A stretch of 64,000 nt of DNA from Mucilaginibacter aquatilis (GCF_009755275.1 NZ_WQLA01000006.1:62001-126000); one strand, 5' to 3'. Shown: positions 18,103 to 28,394, counted from the first letter of the stretch. The notes: a model not told the origin generated them from the letters alone. Translations and numbers: made by a program.

Positions 18103-18378
18103 TCATCGCTTCACTACTTCAAAGTTACGATAGTTTTTCAGTTCAGTTTCGTTGCTTTTAACCTCGGTTACTTTAGCGTCTTGTGGGCCTTCATTACACC
18201 ACTCTAAAAACATATCCAAAAACATGGTATCGGCTTCGGCTTCTATATAAACGTCGCCGTTGGGTTCATTACGTACAAAGCCCCGCACGCCCAACTGATC
18301 GGCAACGGCCTTTGTTGATGCACGATAAGATACTCCCTGCACCCTTCCTTGTACGGTTATGTTTAAATGCTTTATCAT
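18103..18378 (-). CDS. acyP: Acylphosphatase
   Basis: A 91-residue protein with the acylphosphatase signature VQGRVQGVSYRASTKAVA (catalytic Arg in the GVSYR loop) and GFVRNEPNGDVYIEAEA (catalytic Asn and Gly). It hydrolyses acyl phosphates such as acetyl phosphate in the cytoplasm. ATG 18378 gives the standard short N-terminus; four extra codons upstream are open but not needed. It lies 58 bases after the amidohydrolase gene on the same strand. Confidence 0.95.
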   Translation of the reverse strand: MIKHLNITVQGRVQGVSYRASTKAVADQLGVRGFVRNEPNGDVYIEAEADTMFLDMFLEWCNEGPQDAKVTEVKSNETELKNYRNFEVVKR

Positions 18379-18435
18379 ATATAGCCACAAATATCAGTTG
18401 CAATTATACGGCTTATGCTGCAATAATAGCACCAT

Positions 18436-19602
18436 TTACAGCAAACGGGTTACCTGCGTTTCGGGCGTAAGTTTAAAGCCATCTAAATTGGTAAGCAAAT
18501 TTAATCCAGGCGTTTTACCTGGTTCAATGGTGCCTATTTCATCATCAATACCTAAAAACTTAGCTCCGTTTATGGTAGCCCACTCTAGTAGTTTATTTAA
18601 AGGCAACGAGGGTATATGCTGTTGTAATACCTGCATTTCGCTTAAAATAGACAGCTTATCGTTTGATGCCAAGCTATCTGTTCCGAGTGTGATGTTGAAA
18701 CCTTCATCTAAAAACAACTCAACCTTCGGTAATTTCCCTTCAATGTAAAGGTTTGCATTCGGGCAAAAACACCAGGTAATATTGCGGTCAAAGCGCTTTA
18801 CAAAATAAATGTCTTTTAGGTTTGTGCAGGTGTTATGAACAAGCAACACTTTTTGCTTATTACTTAATAAAGGAATTACTGATTGAATAGAATTGCGTGC
18901 CTGCGGTTTAAAATAGCTGATGTCGATACCAAAACCATCGTACAAATCAATAAACTTGCCGTTCTTATAGCGGTAAAACTTATTTTCGTCCTCACACTCT
19001 TGGTTGTGCATGCTTAACAAGTTACTGCTTTCAGAATCACTATAGCTTTTAAGCAATTTGAATAGTTCCTTTGATACTGAGTAAGGTGCGTGAGGCACTA
19101 CCGATGCCGCTAAAGGTTTAAATTGTCTTTGTAATTCAAGTGCAGCTTGAAACGCTCCTTCGGCACGCTCAGGTAAAAAGCCAAAAACCTCAACAAAGGT
19201 GTGGTAGTAAATTTTACTGGCTTTTTTTACTCCTACCGAATGGTCACTATTTGATATATCTCCAACGGCAACTATACCATTGTCATACATTTGTTTATCA
19301 GCGGCCAGAGTAGCCTGCTGTATAATATCGTCATCAACTTTACGTAATGCCTGCACGGCTCTTATAAATTCAACAAGACCAGAGGCTTTAGGTGTTTGCC
19401 CATACAGGTGTGAAAGCTCTACATGACAATGTGAATTAACAAAACCCGGACAAATGATGCCATTGAAGTGTTCGACAGCTACGCCCGGCTGTACATATGA
19501 ACTTACTGATACTATTTTACCGTATTCATCTACGGTAACAACTCCATTTTTTATCGGATCGGCATTAACAGGAAAAACGTAATCGGCTCTAAAACTTTTC
19601 AT
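18436..19602 (-). CDS. Amidohydrolase family metal-dependent hydrolase (SsnA/deaminase-like)
   Basis: The metal site of the amidohydrolase superfamily is visible: HCHVE (residues about 58-62, after CPGFVNS), a His in HAPYSVS, HNQECEDE, a His in LLVHNTC and the Asp in LGTDSLASND. The product resembles deaminases acting on nucleoside-like or aromatic amines, such as guanine or aminofutalosine deaminases, but the substrate cannot be read from sequence. The N-terminal and C-terminal strands form the usual small beta sandwich. The start ATG at 19602 gives a complete domain. It is followed by the acylphosphatase gene. Confidence 0.85.
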   Translation of the reverse strand: MKSFRADYVFPVNADPIKNGVVTVDEYGKIVSVSSYVQPGVAVEHFNGIICPGFVNSHCHVELSHLYGQTPKASGLVEFIRAVQALRKVDDDIIQQATLAADKQMYDNGIVAVGDISNSDHSVGVKKASKIYYHTFVEVFGFLPERAEGAFQAALELQRQFKPLAASVVPHAPYSVSKELFKLLKSYSDSESSNLLSMHNQECEDENKFYRYKNGKFIDLYDGFGIDISYFKPQARNSIQSVIPLLSNKQKVLLVHNTCTNLKDIYFVKRFDRNITWCFCPNANLYIEGKLPKVELFLDEGFNITLGTDSLASNDKLSILSEMQVLQQHIPSLPLNKLLEWATINGAKFLGIDDEIGTIEPGKTPGLNLLTNLDGFKLTPETQVTRLL

Positions 19603-19754
19603 TTAATGAAATTTAACTTCAATCCCCAACACCAATCTTTAATTTTTGTATCATAGTTGTACTATTGATTCATTTATACAATTAACTTTTAGTTGTTGTT
19701 TTTTAATTTTACATTTCCAAAACGGAGTTGTAAAATCACTCAATCAATTTTAAG

Positions 19755-19762
19755 TATCTTTG
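19755..19762 (+). promoter_or_regulatory. -7 promoter box immediately before rlmN
   Basis: TATCTTTG matches TAnnTTTG and ends four bases before the rlmN start codon. A TTG at 19728-19730 lies 24 bases upstream, slightly further than usual for the -33 element. If used, the mRNA would have almost no leader. Confidence 0.5.
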
Positions 19763-19766
19763 TAAG

Positions 19767-20831
19767 GTGAACGCAAATAAAAGCAAGATTGACATCCGCA
19801 GCCTCAGCCTTGAGACTCTGCAGCAACACTTTACCGCCATGGGCGAAAAAGCTTTCAGAGCCAAACAGGTTTATGAATGGCTTTGGAAAAAATCATGTTT
19901 TTCATTTGAGGACATGAGCAATATTTCAAAAGAACTGCGCAAAAAACTTACTGATCATTTTGTGATTAATCACATTGTTGTTAATAATTCACAGTTTAGT
20001 GCGGATAAAACTATAAAAAATTCTTTTAAATTGCACGATACGCACTTAATTGAGGGCGTATTAATACCAACAACCGAACGCATGACGGCCTGTGTATCAT
20101 CACAAGTTGGCTGCAGCCTTACCTGCAAGTTTTGCGCTACCGGTTATATGGATCGCAAACGCAACTTAAACCCTGATGAAATTTATGATCAGGTTGTATT
20201 ATTAAGCCAGCAGGCGCAGCAAAATTACGGAATTCCGCTTACCAATATTGTTTACATGGGTATGGGTGAGCCTTTGCTTAACTATGCCAATGTTTTAAAA
20301 TCAATTGAGCGTATTACTGCTGAGGATGGCCTTAACATGGCTGCCAGGCGCATAACAGTTTCAACCGCAGGCATTGCCAAGATGATTAAAAAGCTAGGCG
20401 ATGATAATGTGAAGTTTAACCTGGCGCTTTCGCTGCACGCTGCCAATGATACCAAGCGTAACGAGATTATGCCCATTAATGAACAAAACTCATTAAAGGC
20501 TTTGGCCGAAGCGCTTAAGTATTACTATAATAAAACAAAAAACGCAGTTACTTACGAGTACATTGTATTCCACAACTTTAATGATGAGCTGCAGGATGCA
20601 ATGGAACTTGCAAAGTTTTGCAAGCATCTCCCCTGCAAAGTAAATATCATTGAATATAACCCAATTTCGTTTGCTGATTTTGTAAATGCAGGGGAAGATA
20701 AAATTGAAAGCTTTGCTGCTTACCTTCGTAAACAAGGCATTATTACCAATGTGCGTCGTAGTCGTGGTAAAGATATTGACGCGGCATGCGGCCAGCTAGC
20801 GGTGAAGGATAAGGCAGCTGCTGCTGTGTAG
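19767..20831 (+). CDS. rlmN: 23S rRNA (adenine-2503-C2) methyltransferase / tRNA methyltransferase
   Basis: A radical-SAM enzyme that methylates A2503 of 23S rRNA and A37 of some tRNAs. The iron-sulfur motif is CSLTCKFC (Cys116, Cys120, Cys123), and the catalytic Cys of the C-terminal loop is Cys341 in DAACGQL. The N-terminal accessory domain (LETLQQHFTAMGEKAFRAKQ) is complete, which fixes the start near GTG 19767; there is no ATG upstream of that domain. The length of 354 is normal. comF follows 108 bases later. Confidence 0.97.
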   Translation: MNANKSKIDIRSLSLETLQQHFTAMGEKAFRAKQVYEWLWKKSCFSFEDMSNISKELRKKLTDHFVINHIVVNNSQFSADKTIKNSFKLHDTHLIEGVLIPTTERMTACVSSQVGCSLTCKFCATGYMDRKRNLNPDEIYDQVVLLSQQAQQNYGIPLTNIVYMGMGEPLLNYANVLKSIERITAEDGLNMAARRITVSTAGIAKMIKKLGDDNVKFNLALSLHAANDTKRNEIMPINEQNSLKALAEALKYYYNKTKNAVTYEYIVFHNFNDELQDAMELAKFCKHLPCKVNIIEYNPISFADFVNAGEDKIESFAAYLRKQGIITNVRRSRGKDIDAACGQLAVKDKAAAAV

Positions 20832-20939
20832 TTTTAATGCAGTGGTATTTTAATATTTATTTTGCAGCACTCAGCATATTAGTATGTATAACTTGCTACT
20901 AAATCCTACCTTGTTTCTTAGCTCCTGGCTCTATCACCA

Positions 20940-21632
20940 ATGCGCAGCACCTATCTGTCCAATTTTATTGATTTGCTATTTCCGAGGCTTTGCCAGGCTT
21001 GCAAAGCAAACCTGCTTGGAGGTGAAGATTTAATTTGTACTGCCTGCCTTTATAATTTACCTTACACAAACTTTCACTTACAGACCGAAAACATTGTAGC
21101 AAGACAATTTTGGGGAAAAGTTAAACTGGAATATGCCTACGCCCTTCTTTACTTTGAAAAAGGAGGAAAGGTACAACATCTTATGCACCAGTTTAAGTAC
21201 AATGGAATGCAAAAGATAGGTAATAAACTTGGTGGCATTGCCGGTACCCAGTTAGTTCAAAACAAAGCACTCCTTACAGTTGATTTTATTATTCCTGTAC
21301 CGCTCCATAAATCGCGTTTGCGCGAACGTGGCTATAATCAAAGTGCAAACTTTGCCCACGGCTTGGCAAAGGCGCTTGGGGCAACCGTAATTGAGCAAAC
21401 ACTGGTACGGGCGGTTAAAACATCAACTCAAACCCGTAAATCGCGCTTTGCCCGGTTTGAAAACATGCAGCATGTTTTTGAATTGCGCAACCCGGCTTTA
21501 TTGGAAAATAAACACATTTTATTGGTTGATGATATAGTAACAACGGGATCAACACTGGAGTCATGCGCACATGAGTTATTGAAAGTACCAAGCCTCAGAT
21601 TAAGCATTGCTACTATTGCCTATGCTGTGTAA
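20940..21632 (+). CDS. comF: ComF family phosphoribosyltransferase-like protein
   Basis: The N-terminus carries a zinc-ribbon-like CQAC...CTAC pair (residues about 17-39), and the C-terminal half has the phosphoribosyltransferase signature ILLVDDIVTTGSTLES. The RERGYNQS motif is typical of ComF. In competent bacteria ComF helps bring in single-stranded DNA; in others the role is less clear. It is about 230 residues, the usual size. It ends before a bidirectional terminator shared with the kinase gene. Confidence 0.92.
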   Translation: MRSTYLSNFIDLLFPRLCQACKANLLGGEDLICTACLYNLPYTNFHLQTENIVARQFWGKVKLEYAYALLYFEKGGKVQHLMHQFKYNGMQKIGNKLGGIAGTQLVQNKALLTVDFIIPVPLHKSRLRERGYNQSANFAHGLAKALGATVIEQTLVRAVKTSTQTRKSRFARFENMQHVFELRNPALLENKHILLVDDIVTTGSTLESCAHELLKVPSLRLSIATIAYAV

Positions 21633-21779
21633 GCTCAGCTCAATCAGAGTTTTTAAATTTAAATTTAGCCGGTTGCAACTTTATCACAATCAATGGCGTA
21701 TAAACACCCGGAGCGTTTGATCATAATTAATGGCAGGAGTATGTTGTAAAAGGCTGCTCCTGTTTTTTTGTAAGTATAT

Positions 21780-21817
21780 AAAGCAGAAAGCCGGTTAACT
21801 AACCGGCTTTTTGCTTT
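21780..21817. terminator. Bidirectional terminator between comF and the hybrid kinase
   Basis: AAAGCCGGTT (21787-21796) pairs with AACCGGCTTT (21801-21810) around a 4-base loop, with a second outer pairing of AAAGC and GCTTT. T-runs flank the stem. A weaker stem CAGGAG/CTCCTG followed by seven T residues lies just upstream in the same intergenic stretch. Confidence 0.82.
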
Positions 21818-21832
21818 ATATATTTTAGATAA

Positions 21833-24800
21833 CTATTGTTGTTGATACCGACTCAACTTATCATACAGGTTTTTTGGATCAAATGGCTTTAATATAAAAT
21901 CATTCATGCCCGACTCCTCAATTTGGTTCAACTGATTGCTAAGCATTGATGCTGTTAAAGCAATAATAGGCAAGGTTTTAAAATAATCATCCTCCTTGGC
22001 ACGCAATACCTGTGTTGCTTCCAATCCTCCCATTTCAGGCATGTGAATATCCATTAGTACCACATCATAGTTGCGGTTGGCCGTAACTTTTTGTACAGCT
22101 TCAAGCCCGTTCTCAGCAAAGTCGGCCTGAACGTTCCACTTTTTAAGTACCTTATTAATCAGCAAACGATTAATTTGGTTATCATCAACAACAAGTACAT
22201 TTATTTTTAATCCTATTTCGGCGCCCTCGTTACTCATAGTGCTTGTATTGTCTGCTTTTTTAAATGTAATGGTAAACCAAAAGGTTGATCCGCGACCTAT
22301 TTCGCTATCAACATTTATACGCGATTCGTGCAGCTCTACCAAACGTTTGGTTATAGCCAGCCCTAAACCTGTGCCGCCGTATTTACGGGTAGTATCGGTA
22401 GAGGCCTGCTTAAAAGATTCAAATATAGTATTTGTTTTATCAGCAGGTATGCCTATGCCCGTATCAGTGACTGCAAACCTTATACGGACCTCCTGTGCAC
22501 TTTGTTCTATTACTTTAAGGTCAATTGTAACACCGCCATTTTCGGTAAACTTAACGGCATTACTGGCCAGGTTAAGCAGTATCTGAATCAGCCTAGTTCT
22601 ATCACCAAGTATACACTGAGGCACATCACTGGCTATACTTTCTTTGAAGTAGATTTCTTTACCATTGATGTTGTGACGCATGGAACTTACCACGCTGTGT
22701 ACCAGCTCGCGTAAATCAACGCTGGTTTTTTCCAACTCAATATTACCGGTCTCAATTTTGGTAAAGTCGAGCACGTCATTAATCAACGTCATCAGGTTTT
22801 CGGCCGAAAACTTAAGTATAGACAGGTTTTCCTTTTGCGATTCGGTAGGATTATCTTCAGCCAGCAAATGCGACATACCTATAACTGCATTGAGCGGTGT
22901 GCGTATTTCATGGCTCATTACCGATATAAACATGTCTTTAGCACGGCTTAGCTGCAGGGCTGCTTCCTTAGCCTGTATAAGCTCCATCTCGGCTTTCTTT
23001 TTGGCCGTTATATCAATAATAACTTCAATATACTTCTTTACTCTGCCTTCTTCATCAAGTATCACCGAATTGATGACCGAGATCCATAATGGCTGGCCAT
23101 CTTGCCGGTAAACCAGTAAATCAACTTCAAAAGATTGCTTGTTTTTGGAAAGATCACGCGCGTGCTGAATGATGGACAAATCGGTGTGTTCGCCGGTAAG
23201 TACATCACCTAAATGCTTGCCTTTTACGTGTTCGATGTTAAAGCCGGTTATTTTTTCAAAGGCATCGTTAATCCACTCAACGTTACCGTTGGCATCATTA
23301 ATTACTACGCCACTCATGGTGTTACCGGCAACTAATGATAGCATGGTGAGCTGCTCCTCGGCCTTTTTGCGCTCAGCAATATCAACACAAACTGTTATTT
23401 GCCGTTCAAGTTCACCTTCCTTGTTAAAGAACGGGCTATTGGAAAGGTAAACCCAGCATGGTGTGCCATCCTTTTTATAAATCTGTATTTCTATTTCGTA
23501 AGGCTTATTTTCATCATAAGCCGCCTTGGCAATCTGTAGCACATCAAGGTCAGTGTTTTCACCAATAAGCATATCGCCAAAAACTTTGCCCTTCAGTTCA
23601 TCAAGTTTATAACCCAACGTATTTTCCAAAGCCTCGTTCATCCAAATGATGCGGCTTTCACTGTCACGTATTAACACACCACTAGGTGATTTTTCTGAAG
23701 CAAACGACAGAATTTCAATATCACGTTCGGCAGTTTTACGCGCCGTAATGTCAAGCAGCACTTTTATGTACTTTTCAACCTTACCATCTTTATTAAGCAC
23801 CGGTGAATTCAACACTGACAGCCACATAGGCTGTCCATCCTTACGTTCGATGCTTACTTCAATTTCAAAAGCCTTACGCGTGTTTAAAAGCTCATCAATA
23901 CGATCAGTTGTGTGCTGATCAATATAATCACCTTTAAAAACCTCGCGCATTTGCTTATCTGATACATCATCAAAGCTATAACCGGTAATTGTTTCAAAAG
24001 CTTTATTAATCCAAATTACCTTGTTTTGGTCATTGGTAATAGCTACGCCATTACTTACATTACTGGCTACTAATGATAATTGCTCAAGCTGTTCTTTAAC
24101 CTTCTTTTGCTCGGTAGTATCGCGCCCGCTGCCATACCATTTGCCATCGGCATTGATAACGCTCCAGCTTATGCAACGCTCCTGCCCTTTGCTGTTCAGC
24201 AGGCAGGTATCCATTTCAAATGAGCGTTTGGTGCGCAGCCCCGTTTCAATAAGGTGAGCAAAATCATTACGTGTTTGCCCCACAACAAACTCCCACAATG
24301 AACGGCCTATGAACTGCTCGGGCTTTATGCCCAATGTAGTTTCAACCGCATTGTTCATTAATTGAATTTTGGAAGTTTCGTCGGCTATGTAATGAATTTC
24401 GGATGAACTGTTAAAAAGGATATAAAAATCTTCATGAAGCTTAAGATTCCTTTCCAGTTCTTTTTTTTGCTTACGAAGGGTGAGGTGAGATATTACCTCA
24501 TTGGCTAGAGTGCGCAGGGCATCTTTCTGATTATCATCAAGGTATTTAGGCTGCTGGTCAAAAACACATAGGGTTCCAAGGCGGTAACCGTCAGGATCAA
24601 TAAGCGGCGCGCTAGCATAAAACTTAACACCGAGGCCACCTTTTACATGCTCATAAGCTGCAAATTCCTCGTCCTGGCTTAAATCAGGAATTTCAACCAG
24701 TACATCATTAAGCAAGGTGTAGCGGCAAAAGCTTTCGGCGCGGGGTAATTCACCTTGCGGAAGGCCAACAGCAGATTTAAACCATTGTCGGCGCTCGTCA

Positions 24801-24964
24801 ATAAATGTTATTAAAGCTAACGGGGCATGGCAAATGTACGAGGCTAACCGCGTAATAGCGTCATACTCTGCTTCCGGAAAAGTATCCAGAATATCATAAG
24901 TATGCAAAGCCTTTAAGCGTTCATCCTCATTATCAGGAATTACCATACCCCGTGTTAATATCAT
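21833..24964 (-). CDS. Hybrid sensor histidine kinase: GAF, four PAS, HisKA, HATPase, receiver
   Basis: The order in this 1043-residue protein is GAF (about 10-165, ending near a Lys-rich helix), four PAS/PAC units (about 190-290, 300-415, 425-540, 550-665), HisKA with the phosphorylated His685 in SHEIRTPLNAVIGMSH, an HATPase domain (NLASNAVKF, DTGIGIP, GTGLGLAI), and a receiver with Asp972 in LMDIHMP. No membrane segment or signal peptide is visible, so it should sense a cytoplasmic signal. The last three PAS units are similar to each other and look like internal duplications. It lies 15 bases after glyA on the same strand. Confidence 0.95.
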   Translation of the reverse strand: MILTRGMVIPDNEDERLKALHTYDILDTFPEAEYDAITRLASYICHAPLALITFIDERRQWFKSAVGLPQGELPRAESFCRYTLLNDVLVEIPDLSQDEEFAAYEHVKGGLGVKFYASAPLIDPDGYRLGTLCVFDQQPKYLDDNQKDALRTLANEVISHLTLRKQKKELERNLKLHEDFYILFNSSSEIHYIADETSKIQLMNNAVETTLGIKPEQFIGRSLWEFVVGQTRNDFAHLIETGLRTKRSFEMDTCLLNSKGQERCISWSVINADGKWYGSGRDTTEQKKVKEQLEQLSLVASNVSNGVAITNDQNKVIWINKAFETITGYSFDDVSDKQMREVFKGDYIDQHTTDRIDELLNTRKAFEIEVSIERKDGQPMWLSVLNSPVLNKDGKVEKYIKVLLDITARKTAERDIEILSFASEKSPSGVLIRDSESRIIWMNEALENTLGYKLDELKGKVFGDMLIGENTDLDVLQIAKAAYDENKPYEIEIQIYKKDGTPCWVYLSNSPFFNKEGELERQITVCVDIAERKKAEEQLTMLSLVAGNTMSGVVINDANGNVEWINDAFEKITGFNIEHVKGKHLGDVLTGEHTDLSIIQHARDLSKNKQSFEVDLLVYRQDGQPLWISVINSVILDEEGRVKKYIEVIIDITAKKKAEMELIQAKEAALQLSRAKDMFISVMSHEIRTPLNAVIGMSHLLAEDNPTESQKENLSILKFSAENLMTLINDVLDFTKIETGNIELEKTSVDLRELVHSVVSSMRHNINGKEIYFKESIASDVPQCILGDRTRLIQILLNLASNAVKFTENGGVTIDLKVIEQSAQEVRIRFAVTDTGIGIPADKTNTIFESFKQASTDTTRKYGGTGLGLAITKRLVELHESRINVDSEIGRGSTFWFTITFKKADNTSTMSNEGAEIGLKINVLVVDDNQINRLLINKVLKKWNVQADFAENGLEAVQKVTANRNYDVVLMDIHMPEMGGLEATQVLRAKEDDYFKTLPIIALTASMLSNQLNQIEESGMNDFILKPFDPKNLYDKLSRYQQQ

Positions 24965-24979
24965 TTATTTATTTGTTCA

Positions 24980-26251
24980 TCAATCGTACAACGGAAACTT
25001 CTCCGTTAACGCATGAACGCTTTTACGTACTTTCTTCAAAGAATGTTCGTCTTCAGGATTTTTTATTACCTCATCAACCAACTCGGCAATTTTCTCCATT
25101 TCCTTTTCTTTCATGCCTCTTGTAGTAACCGCAGCAGTACCTATGCGGATACCTGAAGTTACAAACGGAGATTTATCATCAAAAGGAACCATGTTTTTAT
25201 TGACAGTAATATCAGCTTGAACCAAAGCGTTTTCAGCCGCCTTGCCCGAAATTCCTTTATTACGTAAATCTATTAAAATCAAATGATTATCAGTACCGCC
25301 TGATACAATTTCATAGCCGCGCTCAACAAAAGCCTTGGCAATAGCTGCACCGTTAAGTTTTACCTGTAATACATATTTCATGTAGCTATCACTTAATGCC
25401 TCATGAAAAGCTACAGCTTTAGCAGCAATAATATGTTCTAACGGACCGCCTTGTGTACCCGGGAATACGGCACCATCCAATAATGCCGACATTTTTTTGA
25501 TCTCTCCTTTTGGAGTCTTAAGTCCCCATGGGTTTTCAAAATCTTTGCCCATCATAATCATACCGCCACGTGGACCGCGTAAAGTTTTATGGGTAGTAGT
25601 GGTAACAATATGGCAATGCGGAAGCGGATCGGTTAATAAGCCACGTGCAATTAAACCGGCAGGGTGTGAAATATCGGCCAGCACCAAAGCACCAACCTCA
25701 TCAGCCACCTGGCGAATGAATGCATAATCCCAATCACGTGAGTAAGCCGAAGCTCCGCAAATAATCAGTTTCGGTTTCTCGGCCAAAGCGGTAGCACGCA
25801 ATTGCTCATAATCAATTAAACCGGTTTCTTTAACTACACCGTAAAAGTGCGGCTGATACAGTTTACCTGAAAAATTTACCGGCGAACCATGAGTTAAGTG
25901 ACCACCGTGCGATAGATCAAAACCCAGTATTTTATCACCCGGATTTAAAATTGCCAGCATAACGGCTGCATTAGCCTGAGCACCAGAGTGCGGCTGAACG
26001 TTTACCCACTCGGCATTAAAAAGCTGTTTTGCACGCTCAATAGCAATGGTTTCAATTTCATCAACAACCTGGCAGCCACCGTAGTAACGTTTGCCCGGTA
26101 AGCCTTCGGCATATTTGTTGGTTGCTACCGAACCGGCAGCTTCCATTACCTGCTTGCTTACAAAGTTTTCGGATGCAATAAGCTCCAGGCCTTCTTCCTG
26201 GCGTTTTTGTTCATCCTCAAGTAGTTCAAATATCAGTTTGTCTTTTTTCAT
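24980..26251 (-). CDS. glyA: Serine hydroxymethyltransferase
   Basis: This PLP enzyme interconverts serine and glycine and supplies one-carbon units to tetrahydrofolate. The PLP lysine lies in [14 protein letters not shown], and [16 protein letters not shown] and the [15 protein letters not shown] stretch are family hallmarks. The 423-residue length is standard. It follows scpA after 25 bases and precedes the hybrid kinase by 15, so scpA-glyA-kinase may share a transcript. I see no glycine riboswitch upstream. Confidence 0.97.
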   Translation of the reverse strand: MKKDKLIFELLEDEQKRQEEGLELIASENFVSKQVMEAAGSVATNKYAEGLPGKRYYGGCQVVDEIETIAIERAKQLFNAEWVNVQPHSGAQANAAVMLAILNPGDKILGFDLSHGGHLTHGSPVNFSGKLYQPHFYGVVKETGLIDYEQLRATALAEKPKLIICGASAYSRDWDYAFIRQVADEVGALVLADISHPAGLIARGLLTDPLPHCHIVTTTTHKTLRGPRGGMIMMGKDFENPWGLKTPKGEIKKMSALLDGAVFPGTQGGPLEHIIAAKAVAFHEALSDSYMKYVLQVKLNGAAIAKAFVERGYEIVSGGTDNHLILIDLRNKGISGKAAENALVQADITVNKNMVPFDDKSPFVTSGIRIGTAAVTTRGMKEKEMEKIAELVDEVIKNPEDEHSLKKVRKSVHALTEKFPLYD

Positions 26252-26276
26252 GATCTTTACGAGGTGCCTAAGTTAA

Positions 26277-27032
26277 CTAAAATGAATGGGCTGATTTAGG
26301 CGAAATCCAAAAATTATTGTAATCAAGCCCTAATTGAATATCAATCAGTTCCTGCTGAAGCATTTCCAGCATGGCTAAAAAGTTATAAATAAAATGTACG
26401 CGGTTTTCGGAGTTTTGCACCATGGCCTTAAAATCAAGCCGCTGGTTTATTTGCAATAAATCGGCTATGGCTTTCTTTTGCTTTTCAATAGTGTACGGGT
26501 ATTGCACTACGGTGTGGGTAACTTCCTCGGCACGGCTAAGGTACCGGCGGTTTACACGTGCATAAACCTGCATCAAGCGGTACAAGGTAAGGTCAGAAAG
26601 TTCTTCGCCTGGTAGGGCCTCGGCTTCAATACTATTCAATTCATCGGCAATATTACCACGGCGCTCCTGCTTAAAGCGCTCATCTTCAAGCGGGCGCAGC
26701 TGTTCACAAACATCTTTAAACTTTTTATATTCAATGAGTTTGCGTATCAGGTCTTCCTTACTATCTGTTTCGTTTTCTCCGGTTTCCGCCTCATAACGCG
26801 GTAAAAGCATTTTGGCTTTTATACGCATTAGCGTTGCAGCCACAAATATAAACTCGCTGGCAACCTCCATATTGAGGCTGTTCATTTGATGTATATACTG
26901 AAGAAAATCGTCGGTAATTTTAGATATGGCTATTTCGTGAATGTCCAGTTCATCACGTTCGATGAAAAAAAGCAGCAGATCAAAAGGGCCTTCAAACTGC
27001 GGTAACCGTATAGCAAAACTGTCATCGGCCAT
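26277..27032 (-). CDS. scpA: Segregation and condensation protein A
   Basis: ScpA is the kleisin that bridges SMC heads in chromosome condensation. The N-terminal FEGPFDLLLFFIERDELDI and the helical C-terminal winged helix (FLAMLEMLQQELIDIQ) are characteristic. The length of 251 is normal. smc and scpB are not here. Its -7-type promoter box ends eight bases upstream of the ATG (27041-27048), leaving almost no leader. Confidence 0.93.
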   Translation of the reverse strand: MADDSFAIRLPQFEGPFDLLLFFIERDELDIHEIAISKITDDFLQYIHQMNSLNMEVASEFIFVAATLMRIKAKMLLPRYEAETGENETDSKEDLIRKLIEYKKFKDVCEQLRPLEDERFKQERRGNIADELNSIEAEALPGEELSDLTLYRLMQVYARVNRRYLSRAEEVTHTVVQYPYTIEKQKKAIADLLQINQRLDFKAMVQNSENRVHFIYNFLAMLEMLQQELIDIQLGLDYNNFWISPKSAHSF

Positions 27033-27040
27033 GTTGCTGC

Positions 27041-27048
27041 CAAAGATA
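27041..27048 (-). promoter_or_regulatory. -7 promoter box just before scpA
   Basis: On the minus strand the bases read TATCTTTG (TAnnTTTG), eight bases before the scpA ATG. No TTG -33 element is evident at the usual distance. Confidence 0.45.
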
Positions 27049-27146
27049 GTGTTTTTGAGCGAGTTGTGAGTAGTTAAAGGTGAGTGGTTTTATGATTAAA
27101 GCAAGCTCAAAACACAGTTTCACGCAATAATCCGTCGATTAGTATA

Positions 27147-28394
27147 TTAAGCATTCAACCACCTCAACCTACCTTTGCCGGCAGTTGGGATGTTGATATT
27201 TTGCCTGCGTTTATATAATACAAACAACCCCGTAGATAACACACCTATCACGCCTTCCACACATACTGCACCACGCGGACCTAACGAGTTAGCCAGCCAA
27301 CCAATTAAAAGGCTACCAACGGGTATCATTCCCTGGTAAGCCATTACGTAATAACTAATAGCCCTTGCCCGCATGGCCGGTACAGCATGCGTTTGTATGT
27401 AAGTATTTATGGTTGATGTTTGCGCCATCATACCAATACCTGTCATGGTCATGAACAGCAACGCTATCGGTAGCTTGGCCGCGTAACCTAAAAGCATTAC
27501 GCTAACACCAAAAACAAAACTGGCTATAGTCATAATTTTAACAATATGCTTATCGGTTTTTAGAGTGGCCAGATAAACTGCACTTATAACCGAACCCAAT
27601 CCTGCCGCACTTTCAAACCAACTGAACGTTTTTGCATCGCCGCTAAAAATATCTTTGGCAAAAATGGGCATGAGCGTATTAAAAGGTATAACAAACAAAC
27701 TGCTCACGGTTAGCATTACAATAAGGCTGCTCAAATCTCGATCGCCCGATACGTATTTGAACCCATCCTGCAATTCAAGCCAAATGCTTTTTTGAGCTCG
27801 CGGTATAACTGTAATATTCAGCTTCATCATAAATAAACAGGTAAGCACCGGTACGTAGCTAATAAAATTACCAAAGAAACAGGCATCCTCACCAAACGTA
27901 CTCAAAATGATACCGGCTATAGCCGGACCCGCTATACGTGCTATATTAGTCATTGTTGAATTTAGCGCAATGGCATTGGGCAGGTCTTCCTTGTTATCAA
28001 CCATTTCGCTCATCATAGCCTGGCGTGTTGTAATATCAAACGCGTTGATAATTCCTTGTAATAAACTCAGCCCAATTATGGCCGGTATGTTATATACCTT
28101 AAATAGTATTAAAAATGCCAGTGCTCCTGCCTGCAGCATGGACACTACTTGTGTAATTACCAGTATTTTGTAACGATTGTGCCTGTCAACCACACTACCT
28201 GCATAAGGCGATAGTACCAGCGAGGGTATCAAACTTGCAAAACTTACCAAACCCAGCAGCAGTGCCGAGCCTGTAACGCGGTATACCAGCCAGCTTACGG
28301 CTGTTTTTTGCATCCAGGTTCCTATAAGGGATATGGATTGACCATAAAAGAAAAGCTTGAAATTACGGTATTTAAGGGAGCGGAAAACATTCAT
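27147..28394 (-). CDS. MFS transporter, EntS-type
   Basis: A 415-residue protein with about 12 membrane helices. The start FRSLKYRNFKLFFYGQSISLIGTWMQ and the SYVGSVVDRHNRYKI-like loop between helices 2 and 3 (PYAGSVVDRHNRYKILV) are typical of the EntS/TMS exporter branch of the major facilitator superfamily. Substrates in this branch include siderophores and drugs; none can be inferred here. It is divergent from a LysR regulator across a 141-base region, which suggests that the regulator may control it. Confidence 0.88.
   Translation of the reverse strand: MNVFRSLKYRNFKLFFYGQSISLIGTWMQKTAVSWLVYRVTGSALLLGLVSFASLIPSLVLSPYAGSVVDRHNRYKILVITQVVSMLQAGALAFLILFKVYNIPAIIGLSLLQGIINAFDITTRQAMMSEMVDNKEDLPNAIALNSTMTNIARIAGPAIAGIILSTFGEDACFFGNFISYVPVLTCLFMMKLNITVIPRAQKSIWLELQDGFKYVSGDRDLSSLIVMLTVSSLFVIPFNTLMPIFAKDIFSGDAKTFSWFESAAGLGSVISAVYLATLKTDKHIVKIMTIASFVFGVSVMLLGYAAKLPIALLFMTMTGIGMMAQTSTINTYIQTHAVPAMRARAISYYVMAYQGMIPVGSLLIGWLANSLGPRGAVCVEGVIGVLSTGLFVLYKRRQNINIPTAGKGRLRWLNA

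Noticed and set aside
23646..24257. Several plus-strand frames opposite the PAS units of the kinase
   Set aside because: They repeat with the PAS duplications of the real gene on the other strand and have no domain signals.
26252..26276. Possible riboswitch between scpA and glyA
   Set aside because: Only 25 bases are available, far too short for a glycine or other riboswitch.
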